A DNA stretch of 64,000 bases, from contig NZ_NCSU01000015.1 in NCBI RefSeq assembly GCF_002088945.1, positions 267,467 through 331,466 of the forward strand, in the 5' to 3' direction. The position numbers and the translations under genes are program-made. Shown here piece after piece: positions 27,605 to 36,603 of this stretch. The notes under the pieces were generated by a model. The model saw nothing but the letters and a program-made list of their open reading frames with translations, ran no database searches and had not been told where the DNA came from. The stretch comes from Henriciella pelagia. GTDB lineage: Bacteria; Pseudomonadota; Alphaproteobacteria; Caulobacterales; Hyphomonadaceae. How positions within the stretch are numbered: the first letter of the stretch is position 1; each line of letters opens with the position of its first letter.

Positions 27605-29842
27605 TTAGAAAGAGAGGGTAGCGCCAATACCGAAATGACGGGGAGGGGCGTAGGAGACGGCACGCGCTGCGCCAATCAGGCCGGAATAGATCGTGGAGCC
27701 GGTCCGGACCGTCTCGTCGGTCGCGTTCTTGACGTAGACAAAGGTCTCCCAGTTTCCGGAGTCGGGGCCGAATGAGGCTGACAGGTCCAGCACGCCGACA
27801 GCCGGCTGGGAATTGTAGTTGTCATTGTACTCATTGAAGTAGATGCGGCTGTGATAGGCGTAGTTCGCCGACAGGGACGCATCATAGCCGCTCACAGGCT
27901 GGAAGGTGTATTCGCCACCGAAGATTCCGCTCCATTCGGCGACATAAGGCAAACGGTTGCCTGCCAGGTCTTCGACCGAGCCACCAACCAGTCCTGGGAG
28001 GATACGGCTATTCGAGAAATCGTTGAGTTGCGCATCGAGATAGCCGATCGACGCATTCAGGCGCAGCCCATCAACCGGCATGGCGAGGATCTCGATCTCA
28101 GCACCATTGATCTCGGATTCCGGTACGTTCGCGAGTGTAATCACTGTGCCGGTAAGCTGTGAAATCTGCAGGTTTTCATAGCTATTGAAGAAGACGGCGC
28201 CATTGACCTGGACAGATCCATCGAGCCAAGCCGACTTGAACCCGGCCTCGTAGTTCTCAACGGTTTCCGGCTCCACCGGTGCGAGCTGCAGGGCGCCGAG
28301 ATTGATCGCACCATCCTTGAAGGCCGTCGAATAGTTCGCATAGATGAGAAGGTCGCTGTTGAGCTGTCCTTCAATGCCGATCTTGAACGGGGTCCTGGAG
28401 TTCTTGAGGGAATTCGGAAAGGACGGCACGTCGGTCGCAAAGGCGTCGATGCGCAGCAACTCGTCAGCGACCTTCTCGGTTTCCTGATAGCGGATCTGCC
28501 CTGTAAGCGCCCAGATGTCGGTGAACTGGAGATGCAAGTCTGCGTAGACCGCGTAGGACTCCACCTCGACATTGCCGCCAGAGAACACCCGCATATCGAA
28601 CGGAATGGTCGATGGTGCTGTCGGGTCCAGATAAGATAGCGGGAACGGAAAGATGACGTCGTTGAGCTGGTCAATCTCGAACTGCAATGCCGTCGCGCCG
28701 ACCAGCCAGCGCAGACGTGAATCTCCGGGGCCGGCGAGGTGGGCATCGAGATAGTAATCCTCGCTGCTGTTCTCCCGGACATAGCGGCAATTGTCGACTT
28801 CGGTGCCGTCGCAATCATTCTGGAAGAATTGCTCGCTTTCGCGATAGTTTCCGGTGACGGTCAGATCGGTGTCGCCAATCGGCTGGCGCCACTCGGCATT
28901 GACCGTCGTGACGTTCACTTCGTTCTTCCCAACATTCGCCTCGACCGAGAATGGATCATCAGTGGGCACGGCACCAAAAAGCGTCTCAACCGCATATTCA
29001 ACTCCGGGAGTGGAGGTGACGCCCAAGGCATCCCCATTGTCGTCCTGGTCATACTTGCTGACGAGGAAGCGGAATGTCCCATCGCCTGGCAGATGCGTGA
29101 GCGTCTGGAACCGGAGGGCCCAGGAATTCCAGTCATTGAGGTCATCCGGTGCGCCTGCCTGTCCCGACAGGCGGTTGTCGATAAAGCCATCGCGCTGCTT
29201 GATCTGATAGGACAGGCGCGCTTCGGTCGCTGCGAAACCGAGAGGTCCGGACAGGTAGCCGTCCAGTTCCCTGCGCCCATAGTCTCCCAGGACGCCCGTG
29301 ACCTTGCCCTCGAACTCGGATGTCGGCAGTGCAGACATGATCGAGATCGCCCCACCCGTCGAATTTCGCCCGTACAGCGCGCCCTGTGGACCGCGCAGGA
29401 CTTCGATCCGGTCGACGTCGAAGAAATTCACATTGCTGGTTGTCTGGTCCGAAATGTACGCGTTGTCCTGATACAGCGCGACGCCGGGGTCTCCGCCGGC
29501 ATTCAGGAAGGTATTGCCGACCCCGCGGATATAGAGCTGCGACGTATTCGACGTGCTGGCGAAATTGAGATTGGGGACCAGGGACCGAAGATCGTCCAGA
29601 CCATTATTGCCCTTGTCGGGCTGCACTGCATCGCTGAGCACCGTAATGGCTTCGGCAGTGTTCTGAAGCGTTGTCTCACGCTTCAGTGCGGTAACGGTTA
29701 CCGTGTCCAGGCGACGGGAATCAGAATTCTCCCCCGCAGCAGCACTGTCTTCCGGGCCCTGCGCGTAAGATGCAGTGCAAAGTGCGCTCGAGGCCATCAT
29801 TCCTATGACAATCCTGGATGCGATGTAGTTGAAGCGTAACAA
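27605..29842 (-). CDS. TonB-dependent outer-membrane receptor
   Basis: A 745-residue receptor. A signal peptide of about 27 residues ends in TASYAQ. A TonB-box-like LDTVTVTALKRE follows, then the plug domain with LVPNLNFASTSNTSQLYIRG and VLRGPQGALYGRNSTGG. The beta-barrel ends with FGIGATLSF, a terminal Phe as needed for barrel insertion. The TonB box and plug style match receptors for organic substrates, common in degraders, rather than a specific siderophore type. GGAGG is placed before the ATG. It lies upstream of the serine hydrolase and near flavin oxidoreductases, suggesting uptake of a hydrophobic or cyclic organic compound. Confidence 0.92.
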   Translation of the reverse strand: MLRFNYIASRIVIGMMASSALCTASYAQGPEDSAAAGENSDSRRLDTVTVTALKRETTLQNTAEAITVLSDAVQPDKGNNGLDDLRSLVPNLNFASTSNTSQLYIRGVGNTFLNAGGDPGVALYQDNAYISDQTTSNVNFFDVDRIEVLRGPQGALYGRNSTGGAISIMSALPTSEFEGKVTGVLGDYGRRELDGYLSGPLGFAATEARLSYQIKQRDGFIDNRLSGQAGAPDDLNDWNSWALRFQTLTHLPGDGTFRFLVSKYDQDDNGDALGVTSTPGVEYAVETLFGAVPTDDPFSVEANVGKNEVNVTTVNAEWRQPIGDTDLTVTGNYRESEQFFQNDCDGTEVDNCRYVRENSSEDYYLDAHLAGPGDSRLRWLVGATALQFEIDQLNDVIFPFPLSYLDPTAPSTIPFDMRVFSGGNVEVESYAVYADLHLQFTDIWALTGQIRYQETEKVADELLRIDAFATDVPSFPNSLKNSRTPFKIGIEGQLNSDLLIYANYSTAFKDGAINLGALQLAPVEPETVENYEAGFKSAWLDGSVQVNGAVFFNSYENLQISQLTGTVITLANVPESEINGAEIEILAMPVDGLRLNASIGYLDAQLNDFSNSRILPGLVGGSVEDLAGNRLPYVAEWSGIFGGEYTFQPVSGYDASLSANYAYHSRIYFNEYNDNYNSQPAVGVLDLSASFGPDSGNWETFVYVKNATDETVRTGSTIYSGLIGAARAVSYAPPRHFGIGATLSF

Positions 29843-30185
29843 TTTTTCCTCCCATATGCCGCTAAATTGCGATCATTATTATGGCACATTCATCGGAACC
29901 TCGGGGGTGTGGGTCAAGGACAGGTTTTCCCGCAAAGAGGACGGCTTTTCGTTCTGGCGCTAAAGACGGATCGAAGCAGGCAGGATCAGTCGATTGATGA
30001 CGATCCATGCGCCGCCACTTGCCAAACACGCAGTGATCCCACTGCCACAAAGGTGCCGCGTCACAGGCGGTTTGATTGGTCCTCAGGAAATGTTCTTCGC
30101 GATCTGAAAACAGGCCACCAATGGGCTTGACGCACGCTGAGCTCAATATGATACAATAATTATTGCATTTTATTGGAGAGTTATC
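29843..30185. promoter_or_regulatory. Divergent promoter region between TonB receptor and OYE genes
   Basis: A 343-base gap with no convincing gene (an antisense frame at 29862-30146 has no family character). A perfect 12-base palindrome, CAATAATTATTG, lies at 30154-30165, 20 bases before the oxidoreductase start, in an AT-rich stretch. GGAGAG precedes the ATG at 30186. The palindrome is a possible operator for one of the local regulators. Confidence 0.5.
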
Positions 30186-31307
30186 ATGCCCACTGGCTCA
30201 GTCGACGTGCTGTTTTCGCCGTTTTCAGTTAAGTCCCTTGATCTGCCCAACCGGATCGTGATGGCGCCAATGACCAGATCATTCTCGCCGGGTGGCATCC
30301 CCGGACAGGATGTTGCCGCCTATTATCAGCGCCGCGCAGAAGCGGGAGTGGGGCTGATCCTCTCGGAAGGGACTGCGATCAACAGACCCGCCGCAAAGAA
30401 TGATCCGGACGTGCCAGACTTTCACGGTGATGAAGCACTCAATGGCTGGCAAGAGGTCATCGACAATGTGCATGATGCCGGAGGGAGGATGGGGCCGCAG
30501 CTCTGGCATGTGGGATCGGCGCGCAATCCCCGGACGGAATGGCGTGCGCCCGGACCAATTGACAGCCCATCCGGGCTCTCTTCACCGGAGAAGAAGTTCG
30601 ACGAACCGATGAGCGATGCAGCCATCGCCGATACGATATCTGCTTTCGGGCAGGCGGCTGCCGACGCCAAGCGCCTCGGCTTTGACACGGTCGAACTGCA
30701 TGGTGCACACGGATATCTGATCGACCAGTTCTTCTGGTCTGGCACCAATGTCAGAACCGACCGATATGGTGGCCCGTCCATCCGCGAACGGGCCAGTTTT
30801 GGCGTCGAAGCCATCAAGGCGGTGCGCGATGCCACAGGCCCGGATTTCCCGGTCATTATCCGGCTCAGTCAGTGGAAGCAGCAGGACTTCGACGCCAGGA
30901 TTGCGGAAACGCCTGACGAAATGGCAGAATGGCTCGTGCCAATGGTGGAAGCTGGCGCCGATGTCCTGCATTGTTCCCAACGCCGGTTCTGGGAGCCGGA
31001 GTTTCCGGACATTGATGGGGAAAACGGTCTCAATTTCGCGGGCTGGGCCAAGAAGCTCACCGGCGCGACGACGATCAGCGTGGGGTCAGTTGGCCTTTCC
31101 GGTGAGTTCGTTGCCGCGTTTGCAGGCGAAAGCTCAAGACCTGCCAGCCTCGACAATCTCATCCGCCGCATGGAGCGAGAAGAGTTCGACCTGATCGCAG
31201 TCGGCCGGGCATTGCTGAGTGATCCGCTATGGGTGCACAAGATCCGCGTCGGTGCGCAGGCCGAGTTGAAGGATTTCACACGCGAGGCGCTTGCAACGCT
31301 TTATTGA
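30186..31307 (+). CDS. Old yellow enzyme family NADH:flavin oxidoreductase
   Basis: A 373-residue FMN-dependent TIM-barrel enzyme. It opens with LFSPFSVKSLDLPNRIVMAPMTRSF, followed by YYQRRAEAGVGLILSEGT and QLWHVGSARNP. The active-site signature ELHGAHGYLIDQFFW comes next, and the C-terminal phosphate-binding part includes ISVGSVGLSGEF and FDLIAVGRALLSDP. Such enzymes reduce the C=C bond of alpha,beta-unsaturated ketones, aldehydes or nitro compounds with NAD(P)H. It is divergent from the TonB receptor and fits a pathway for cyclic enones or terpenoids, though the substrate is not known. Confidence 0.94.
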   Translation: MPTGSVDVLFSPFSVKSLDLPNRIVMAPMTRSFSPGGIPGQDVAAYYQRRAEAGVGLILSEGTAINRPAAKNDPDVPDFHGDEALNGWQEVIDNVHDAGGRMGPQLWHVGSARNPRTEWRAPGPIDSPSGLSSPEKKFDEPMSDAAIADTISAFGQAAADAKRLGFDTVELHGAHGYLIDQFFWSGTNVRTDRYGGPSIRERASFGVEAIKAVRDATGPDFPVIIRLSQWKQQDFDARIAETPDEMAEWLVPMVEAGADVLHCSQRRFWEPEFPDIDGENGLNFAGWAKKLTGATTISVGSVGLSGEFVAAFAGESSRPASLDNLIRRMEREEFDLIAVGRALLSDPLWVHKIRVGAQAELKDFTREALATLY

Positions 31308-31341
31308 GACCGGATCGCCATCGGCTTTCGGCGAAGCGTTG

Positions 31342-32295
31342 CTAGACGATGAAACGTGACGGCGCTCGTGCGCTGGCAAGGTATTCCTCATGCAAGCGGG
31401 CGATCAAGTCGCCCGCTGATTCCACAGCCTTTGTGCCACCAACTCCATGCCCGGCGGACCAGACGTTTTTCCACCGTTTCGGTTTGGAATCGCGCTCCGT
31501 AAAATCGACCACCATGTCGGCGGAAGACTGGTTCGGGTCCATCCCCTCCGCGATCAATGTGGAACGGAGCCAGTTGGCCGGCACACCCGTAACAGCACTG
31601 GTTAGAGTAAGGTCTTCAAATTCGGCGTCGACCAGCATCTGCTTGTAGGGGGGTGTGGCCAGGCTCTCATGGGTTGCTATGAAGGCTGTCCCCATGACGG
31701 CGAGATCCGCGCCTGCGACCTCAACCGCGCGGATTCCCGCTCCCGTGGAAAGCCCACCTCCCAAGGCTACGGGCCCAGCGAAAAACGCGCGGACGGCCTC
31801 GAGGAACGCAAGTCCGTTCATGGCACCTGTGTGCCCCCCCGCACCCGACGATACCAGGATCAGCCCGTCGACGCCTGCGTCCACCGCCTTTCTGGCATAA
31901 GGCACCGAATTCACATCGGCGAATACTTTTCCACCCCATCGATGGGCGCGTTCGACAAGCCGCGCAGGGCCTCCAAGGGCGCTAATCACGATGGGCGCCC
32001 TGTATGCTTCTACCAACGCAAGGTCAGCCTCAAAGCGCGCATTGGTGGGATGTGTCACGAGGTTGGCGGCCCAGAGCGCTGCCGGCTGACTGTCACCAGC
32101 GTGACTGCAGATGCCTGTGATCGCGAGCAGCCACTCGTTCAGGATGTCAGGTGTCCGCGCATTTGCGGTAGGAAAGGCACCGATGACACCATTCCGGCAT
32201 GCGGCCGACACCAGTTCCGGACCAGATACCAGAAACATGGGTGCGCAGATCAGTGGAAGTTTCAGTCCGCGAACGAGCGTTTCGTCGAGAGCCAT
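31342..32295 (-). CDS. Nitronate monooxygenase / 2-nitropropane dioxygenase-like FMN enzyme
   Basis: A 317-residue FMN TIM-barrel protein. The N terminus has LKLPLICAPMFLVSGPELVSAACRNGVIGAFP. The middle has GLILVSSGAGGHTGAMNGLAFLEAVR, a flavin-phosphate loop, and the GGLSTGAGIRAVEVAGADLAVMGTAFIATHES segment closes the barrel. Relatives oxidise nitronates or act as quinone or enoyl reductases. It lies 11 bases downstream of the acyl-CoA dehydrogenase-like gene on the same strand, forming a two-gene operon, and is convergent with the OYE gene. Confidence 0.9.
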   Translation of the reverse strand: MALDETLVRGLKLPLICAPMFLVSGPELVSAACRNGVIGAFPTANARTPDILNEWLLAITGICSHAGDSQPAALWAANLVTHPTNARFEADLALVEAYRAPIVISALGGPARLVERAHRWGGKVFADVNSVPYARKAVDAGVDGLILVSSGAGGHTGAMNGLAFLEAVRAFFAGPVALGGGLSTGAGIRAVEVAGADLAVMGTAFIATHESLATPPYKQMLVDAEFEDLTLTSAVTGVPANWLRSTLIAEGMDPNQSSADMVVDFTERDSKPKRWKNVWSAGHGVGGTKAVESAGDLIARLHEEYLASARAPSRFIV

Positions 32296-32306
32296 ACGCG
32301 CCCCTC

Positions 32307-33503
32307 TCAGAGTTGTTCGATATCGGTTGGAAGTCCGAGAAACAGACGCCCGGTCAGCTCATAGGTCGCCTTGCTGACCATCATGTGCTGGGTTGCGACG
32401 TGGATATCCCTGAACCGGCGCTGAATGGGGGAATTGCGGTATACCGAAGTTCCTCCGGCCAGCTCATAGATCAAGTCGACTGCTGTTTTGGCAGACTGGA
32501 CCGCTGCCGTTGTGGCCAGACGGACATCGCGGCGGTTCTCGATACTGACCTCTCCGTCAATCGCGGATTCCCAAGCCTCACCGAGAGCTTCGTAGAAAAA
32601 GGCGCGGCCCTGGCGCAAGGTTGCCTCGGCCATGGAGATATCTCTCTGGGTGCCTGCCTTCTCAGCAAGCGTGCGCCGATTTCCCTGAGGGACCTTTATT
32701 CCGGCGAAGGCCTGAAAATCTTCTATCGCCTCGCGGGCCGCACCAAGGGCCACGGCACCAATCCCGATAGCGAGCATTCCAAATTGCGGAAACTTGAAAA
32801 TCGGATAGTCGAGACTGCGGGAGCCAAACCGAAGGAAGGCCCGGTCCTTCGGGACAAAGACATCCTTGACCTCATAGTCGGTTGAGCCGGTGCCCTGCAG
32901 CCCGGTTACGGTCCAGGTGTCGATGAAGTTCACGTCGCTCGCCGCGAAGAAGGCGGACAGATGCTGGGGCCGTCCATCATCCTTCATCACCAACTTGTCA
33001 TTGTCATCAAGGATGAAACACCCCCCGCTGATCCAATGGGCGTTCTGTGATCCGGAGCCCCATGCCCAGCGGCCGCTGATGCGATAGCCCTCAACCCCAT
33101 CCACGGTTTCCTTACGGGCACGTCCATTCGGCGCAAATACGCCCGACAGGATGGTTCCTGGCGTGTTCAATATGGACTTGATGGCCGGGGTGTCGCCATT
33201 GGCGGCGGAGAAAGCGGAGGTGATCGCGATGAACGCACACCAGGCCGCTGATGCGTCGCCACGTGCGAGTTCCTCGACAAGTCCTGCATACACCAGAGGC
33301 GAGGCACCGGCCCCCCCATACTCTACCGGATTGCATATCGTGTAGAAGCCATCGTTCGCGAATCGGTCTGCGATATCCTGTGGCAGCTTGCGAAGCTGTT
33401 CGATCTCGTCTGCGCGCTTACCGAGCTCGTCCCGATATTTGCGGGCCTGCGCGATCACCGGGTCCTGCGCCACAAGATTCGCGGCGGTCGTAAAACGGCT
33501 CAT
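32307..33503 (-). CDS. Acyl-CoA dehydrogenase-fold flavin-dependent monooxygenase-like protein
   Basis: A 398-residue protein with acyl-CoA dehydrogenase architecture: an N-terminal helical domain (IADRFANDGFYTICNPVEYGGAG), a middle beta domain (GRWAWGSGSQNAHWISGG) and a C-terminal helical domain (about 230-398). The pattern around YEVKDVFVPKDRAF and RNSPIQRRFRDIHVATQHMM is that of group D two-component flavin monooxygenases (HsaA, DszC and similar) rather than true acyl-CoA dehydrogenases. Such enzymes use reduced flavin from a partner reductase to hydroxylate aromatic or steroid-derived substrates. No partner reductase of that family is seen in the window. It leads an operon with the nitronate monooxygenase-like gene. 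Confidence 0.88.
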   Translation of the reverse strand: MSRFTTAANLVAQDPVIAQARKYRDELGKRADEIEQLRKLPQDIADRFANDGFYTICNPVEYGGAGASPLVYAGLVEELARGDASAAWCAFIAITSAFSAANGDTPAIKSILNTPGTILSGVFAPNGRARKETVDGVEGYRISGRWAWGSGSQNAHWISGGCFILDDNDKLVMKDDGRPQHLSAFFAASDVNFIDTWTVTGLQGTGSTDYEVKDVFVPKDRAFLRFGSRSLDYPIFKFPQFGMLAIGIGAVALGAAREAIEDFQAFAGIKVPQGNRRTLAEKAGTQRDISMAEATLRQGRAFFYEALGEAWESAIDGEVSIENRRDVRLATTAAVQSAKTAVDLIYELAGGTSVYRNSPIQRRFRDIHVATQHMMVSKATYELTGRLFLGLPTDIEQL

Positions 33504-33640
33504 CTTTATCCTCCCTGAGCGTTGTCTTCGTGCCCTCCAGAATGCAGGCGACAGGTAAGGCAGCCCAGAGGCTTTTTCGGACTATAAGGAGGCATTTTCG
33601 GCCAACTTCTTCACACGGGCCGATGCATTCCGAGCGCGAT

Positions 33641-34621
33641 CTAGACGGAGGAAATGTATTCCGAAGGCGTCATGCCAGCCCATTCCTTGAAGGCGCGCCG
33701 GAAAGTGGAGGCATCATAGTAGCCGAGAAGACGGGCGACATCGCCGATGGAAAACTCCCGCAGATAGAGTACGGCCAGTTCGTGATTGGACTGTCGCAGA
33801 ATCTGCCCGAAGGACGTTCCGGCAGCTTCCAGCCGTCGCCGCAGCGTGCGCTGGGAAACACCCAGCATGTCGGCAATGACCCGCGCGTTTCGACCGGGAA
33901 GCTGCGGGTTTTGCAGGGCCTGGAGTACGCGGTTTACAAAACTGTCCTGCCGAGCCGCTTCCGACAGTGAGTTCTCAGACAGGCGCAAATGCGCTGCTGA
34001 CTGTGGAATGAAGGCCGAGCCGAGTGGCTTCATCGCCAAGACCTTGGGGATCACGAGCCGGTTCCGGCCAGCCCCAAACCGGACTGGCACGCCAATTTCT
34101 GCTTCATAGGCATCCCGGTTAGAGACGTCCCTGTCCAGTTCGAGACAGACCCCGGCCAGATTTGGCCCTGTCAGGTAACGAAGCGTCTGGACGTTACTGG
34201 CCAGGAAGAGATCCGTCATGAAAACTTCCGATTCCGGCAGGATCGCCGGAGCAAGATAGTCCAGGAAGACGTGCGATTTGCCCGAGGACAATCTGGCGGC
34301 ATTACGCCGGTCAGGTTGAAAAAGCGAGATATGCCGGATCGAGAGATGCAGGGCCGAACGAATGGTCGGTGCACTGATAATGGCGTGAGCGAGCGCGCCG
34401 AAGGCGGCCAGAGGCGTACGCCGGGCCACGCAAACGCCCATCAGGTCTTCGTCGCAGTGCATGGCCAGATGAGCGACCAGCACCCGCAGCCGCTCGTGGC
34501 GATCAAGGCCTTCCATGTCGCGGCGGACCTCCGGCGCAATTTCTTCTGCGCCAAGGTCCCCGATCAAGGTGAGAATGCCAGTTTCAAAGGCAAGTCGTCG
34601 TATCGTCACCGTACCACCCAA
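33641..34621 (-). CDS. AraC-family transcriptional regulator (OruR/GbdR-like)
   Basis: A 326-residue regulator. The N-terminal part (about 20-200) is the Arabinose_bd-type ligand domain found in OruR-like regulators. The C-terminal AraC DNA-binding domain (about 225-326) has RNARVIADMLGVSQRTLRRRLEAAGTSFGQIL and a second helix-turn-helix at SIGDVARLLGYYDASTFRRAFKEWAGMTPSEY. It probably activates the neighbouring catabolic genes when their substrate or a breakdown product is present. It is transcribed toward the monooxygenase-like operon, starting upstream of it on the same strand. Confidence 0.92.
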   Translation of the reverse strand: MGGTVTIRRLAFETGILTLIGDLGAEEIAPEVRRDMEGLDRHERLRVLVAHLAMHCDEDLMGVCVARRTPLAAFGALAHAIISAPTIRSALHLSIRHISLFQPDRRNAARLSSGKSHVFLDYLAPAILPESEVFMTDLFLASNVQTLRYLTGPNLAGVCLELDRDVSNRDAYEAEIGVPVRFGAGRNRLVIPKVLAMKPLGSAFIPQSAAHLRLSENSLSEAARQDSFVNRVLQALQNPQLPGRNARVIADMLGVSQRTLRRRLEAAGTSFGQILRQSNHELAVLYLREFSIGDVARLLGYYDASTFRRAFKEWAGMTPSEYISSV

Positions 34622-34691
34622 TGCAGCTAAGGTTTGCTGGCCGTTTCCCTGGCTGCCGCCAAGGGTATCGTGTGCCGCAAAGGAGCGTTTA

Positions 34692-35801
34692 TCAAACCTG
34701 TTGCTGAACTTCTTCGATCAGCCGGCTGATCACACGATGATTAGTCTGGTGATGTGCCGGGACATTCAGCGATCGCAACTCCCTCAGACTGATCCCGGTC
34801 GCCGATTTCAAGGCGCGCCGGACGCTACGGCCATCCGAATATCCCAATTCCATCGCCAACTCTTCTGCCGAGATTCCATCGTCCAGAAGCGGGCGAGCCC
34901 TTCTTATGAGGGCAGCCCTGCGCAATGACCGGAAATTCTGCCCTTCCTGCCACAGGCCCGCGCGAACGTCGGCAGGGTCCAACCTCAACTGCCTGCAGCA
35001 AGCTTCGAATGTTCCGTCATGTGAAAGCAGGAGCCGGAATATTTCGCCGCTCAGTGAATCCTCGAGAGCGCCGGAGAAATCGCCGGCGGCCATCTCCGCA
35101 TGACGTTCGATCCAGCCCAACTGGCAGTCAACAAGCGGAAAGTCCCCAACCTTAATGCGCTTGGAAAAGCCCAGATATGCCTTCGGGAATTGCAGCGCGG
35201 TGATTTCGCCCAGCTTCACTTTGCCGACCAGATACGGATGATTGCTACCCAAGTGGGGATGATCTGGTGAAGTCGTCACAAACTGCGTGGCTGGCAGCAA
35301 AAAACCCAGAAAATGTGAAAGCTGCATATGGATGAAGGAAAGAAACATTTCTTCCACGACAGCGCTCACTTCGGGATCAGATGTCTCCGACCCGATCCGC
35401 AGAACGGCGGCATCACCCTGGGTGTCAAGGCGAAGCTGGCAATAGGTATTTCCGACGATTGAGAAAAACCGGATGATCGTCTCAATGGCCGATTGAAGGC
35501 AGTTCGCCCCAACCGTCGACTTCACGACGAGATTGGCCGTACCGCGGGCCATTCGCGACTTCGCGGTGCCATGCATTTCATCGTCGACCGCATTGATAAT
35601 CATGGCACACATTAGAATGAAGACGGCAGGCGTTATGACCGAGTTTCTTGATATCCCACTCACCGGGTCACCCACACCAAGTTCAACCAGCGCGGGGCGC
35701 ACGTCGATCCCGGACTCAATCGCAATTTCGACCGTCTGACCGATCCAGCCATATGGCATCGACGCCGCACAATCGGAAAAATCGGTGTGCATGTTGGCCA
35801 T
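34692..35801 (-). CDS. AraC-family transcriptional regulator, second copy
   Basis: A regulator of about 369 residues with an N-terminal Arabinose_bd-like domain and a C-terminal AraC domain. The last helix-turn-helix region reads ISAEELAMELGYSDGRSVRRALKSATGISLRELR, followed by a C-terminal tail (NVPAHHQTNHRVISRLIEEVQQQV). The AraC domain is shorter and more divergent than in its neighbour at 33641. Start codons at 35816 (TTG), 35801 (ATG) and 35792 (ATG) are all possible; I use 35801. It is the last gene of the catabolic block before IS6 copy C. Confidence 0.85.
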   Translation of the reverse strand: MANMHTDFSDCAASMPYGWIGQTVEIAIESGIDVRPALVELGVGDPVSGISRNSVITPAVFILMCAMIINAVDDEMHGTAKSRMARGTANLVVKSTVGANCLQSAIETIIRFFSIVGNTYCQLRLDTQGDAAVLRIGSETSDPEVSAVVEEMFLSFIHMQLSHFLGFLLPATQFVTTSPDHPHLGSNHPYLVGKVKLGEITALQFPKAYLGFSKRIKVGDFPLVDCQLGWIERHAEMAAGDFSGALEDSLSGEIFRLLLSHDGTFEACCRQLRLDPADVRAGLWQEGQNFRSLRRAALIRRARPLLDDGISAEELAMELGYSDGRSVRRALKSATGISLRELRSLNVPAHHQTNHRVISRLIEEVQQQV

Positions 35802-35907
35802 GATCGAGACTTTCAAAATGAGACTGCGAGATCGAGAAGCACAGTCTCACTATAGTACAGGAGTCGTGCAAGCATATACCGCTCATCGTCAGGGAACCAG
35901 GCTGGAG

Positions 35908-36440
35908 GGTATTGTCAGTGGAATCGGCGGATTGAGCCGTCGGGACAACCCGACTAGCATCATTGTGATGTCCCGAAATCCATTCCGCTTCTTCATGAGA
36001 TCACCCGAGATCATTCAGCTTGCGGTGATGCTGCAGGTCCGTTTTCCCCTGTAGCTTCGGAATGTCGAAAGTCCTCTCCATGAGCGCGGAATTGATGTCT
36101 GCCACGAAAGCATCCGGCTCAGGGTTGTTCGATTCCGGCCTATATTTGCTGGCAAGATTCGCGTGAAGCGAGCCTCGTTCATGCGGCAGATCACGCAATG
36201 GCGTCCGGCGTCGAGAGCGTGCAATGAGCAGATTTCGAAGGATGTCGAACCTTCAGAATTTCTCCTCAACACACGCGTCCTTCAATAATCACTTCAATTT
36301 CGACCGTCACCTCAACCGTCGCCCAATCCTCAAACTAAACCAAGACGCCGCCCTCCTAGAGTGGCACCAGTTTCTCGCCGCCTGAGGGCGGCTCACCCGC
36401 AGCTAGCGGAGACGAGTTTGCATTCGTCTGAAGACAATCG
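35908..36440 (+). mobile_element. IS6-family element, degenerate copy C
   Basis: The remains of an IS6-type element. The transposase start at 35968 (NPFRFFMRSPEIIQLAVMLQVRFPL) is followed at once by a TAG codon, and the middle of the gene is largely deleted. The 3' end (AACCGTCGCCCAATCC and following) is recognisable up to about 36385. Putative terminal repeats are GGTATTGTCAG (35908-35918) on the left and a decayed CTGAAGACAAT (36428-36438) on the right. It is in the same orientation as copies A and B but more diverged. The rest of the gap 35802-36603 shows no gene. Confidence 0.8.
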
Positions 36441-36603
36441 GCAGCGGACTCCAGCAGAGCCAGCGGTCACGGGCCGCGCAAACAAACCGGACACATGACT
36501 GCAGCCCTCAGATCATCACCTGCTCAAACTTTGTGTCTGTAGAACCGGGGCCGTCCCCACAGGACAACACCCCCGGCAGTATTCCTCGTTTGATTGTGGG
36601 CGG

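Noticed and set aside
29862..30146. Minus-strand frame of 94 codons between the TonB receptor and OYE genes
   Set aside because: No domain, no ribosome site, and it covers the divergent promoter region.
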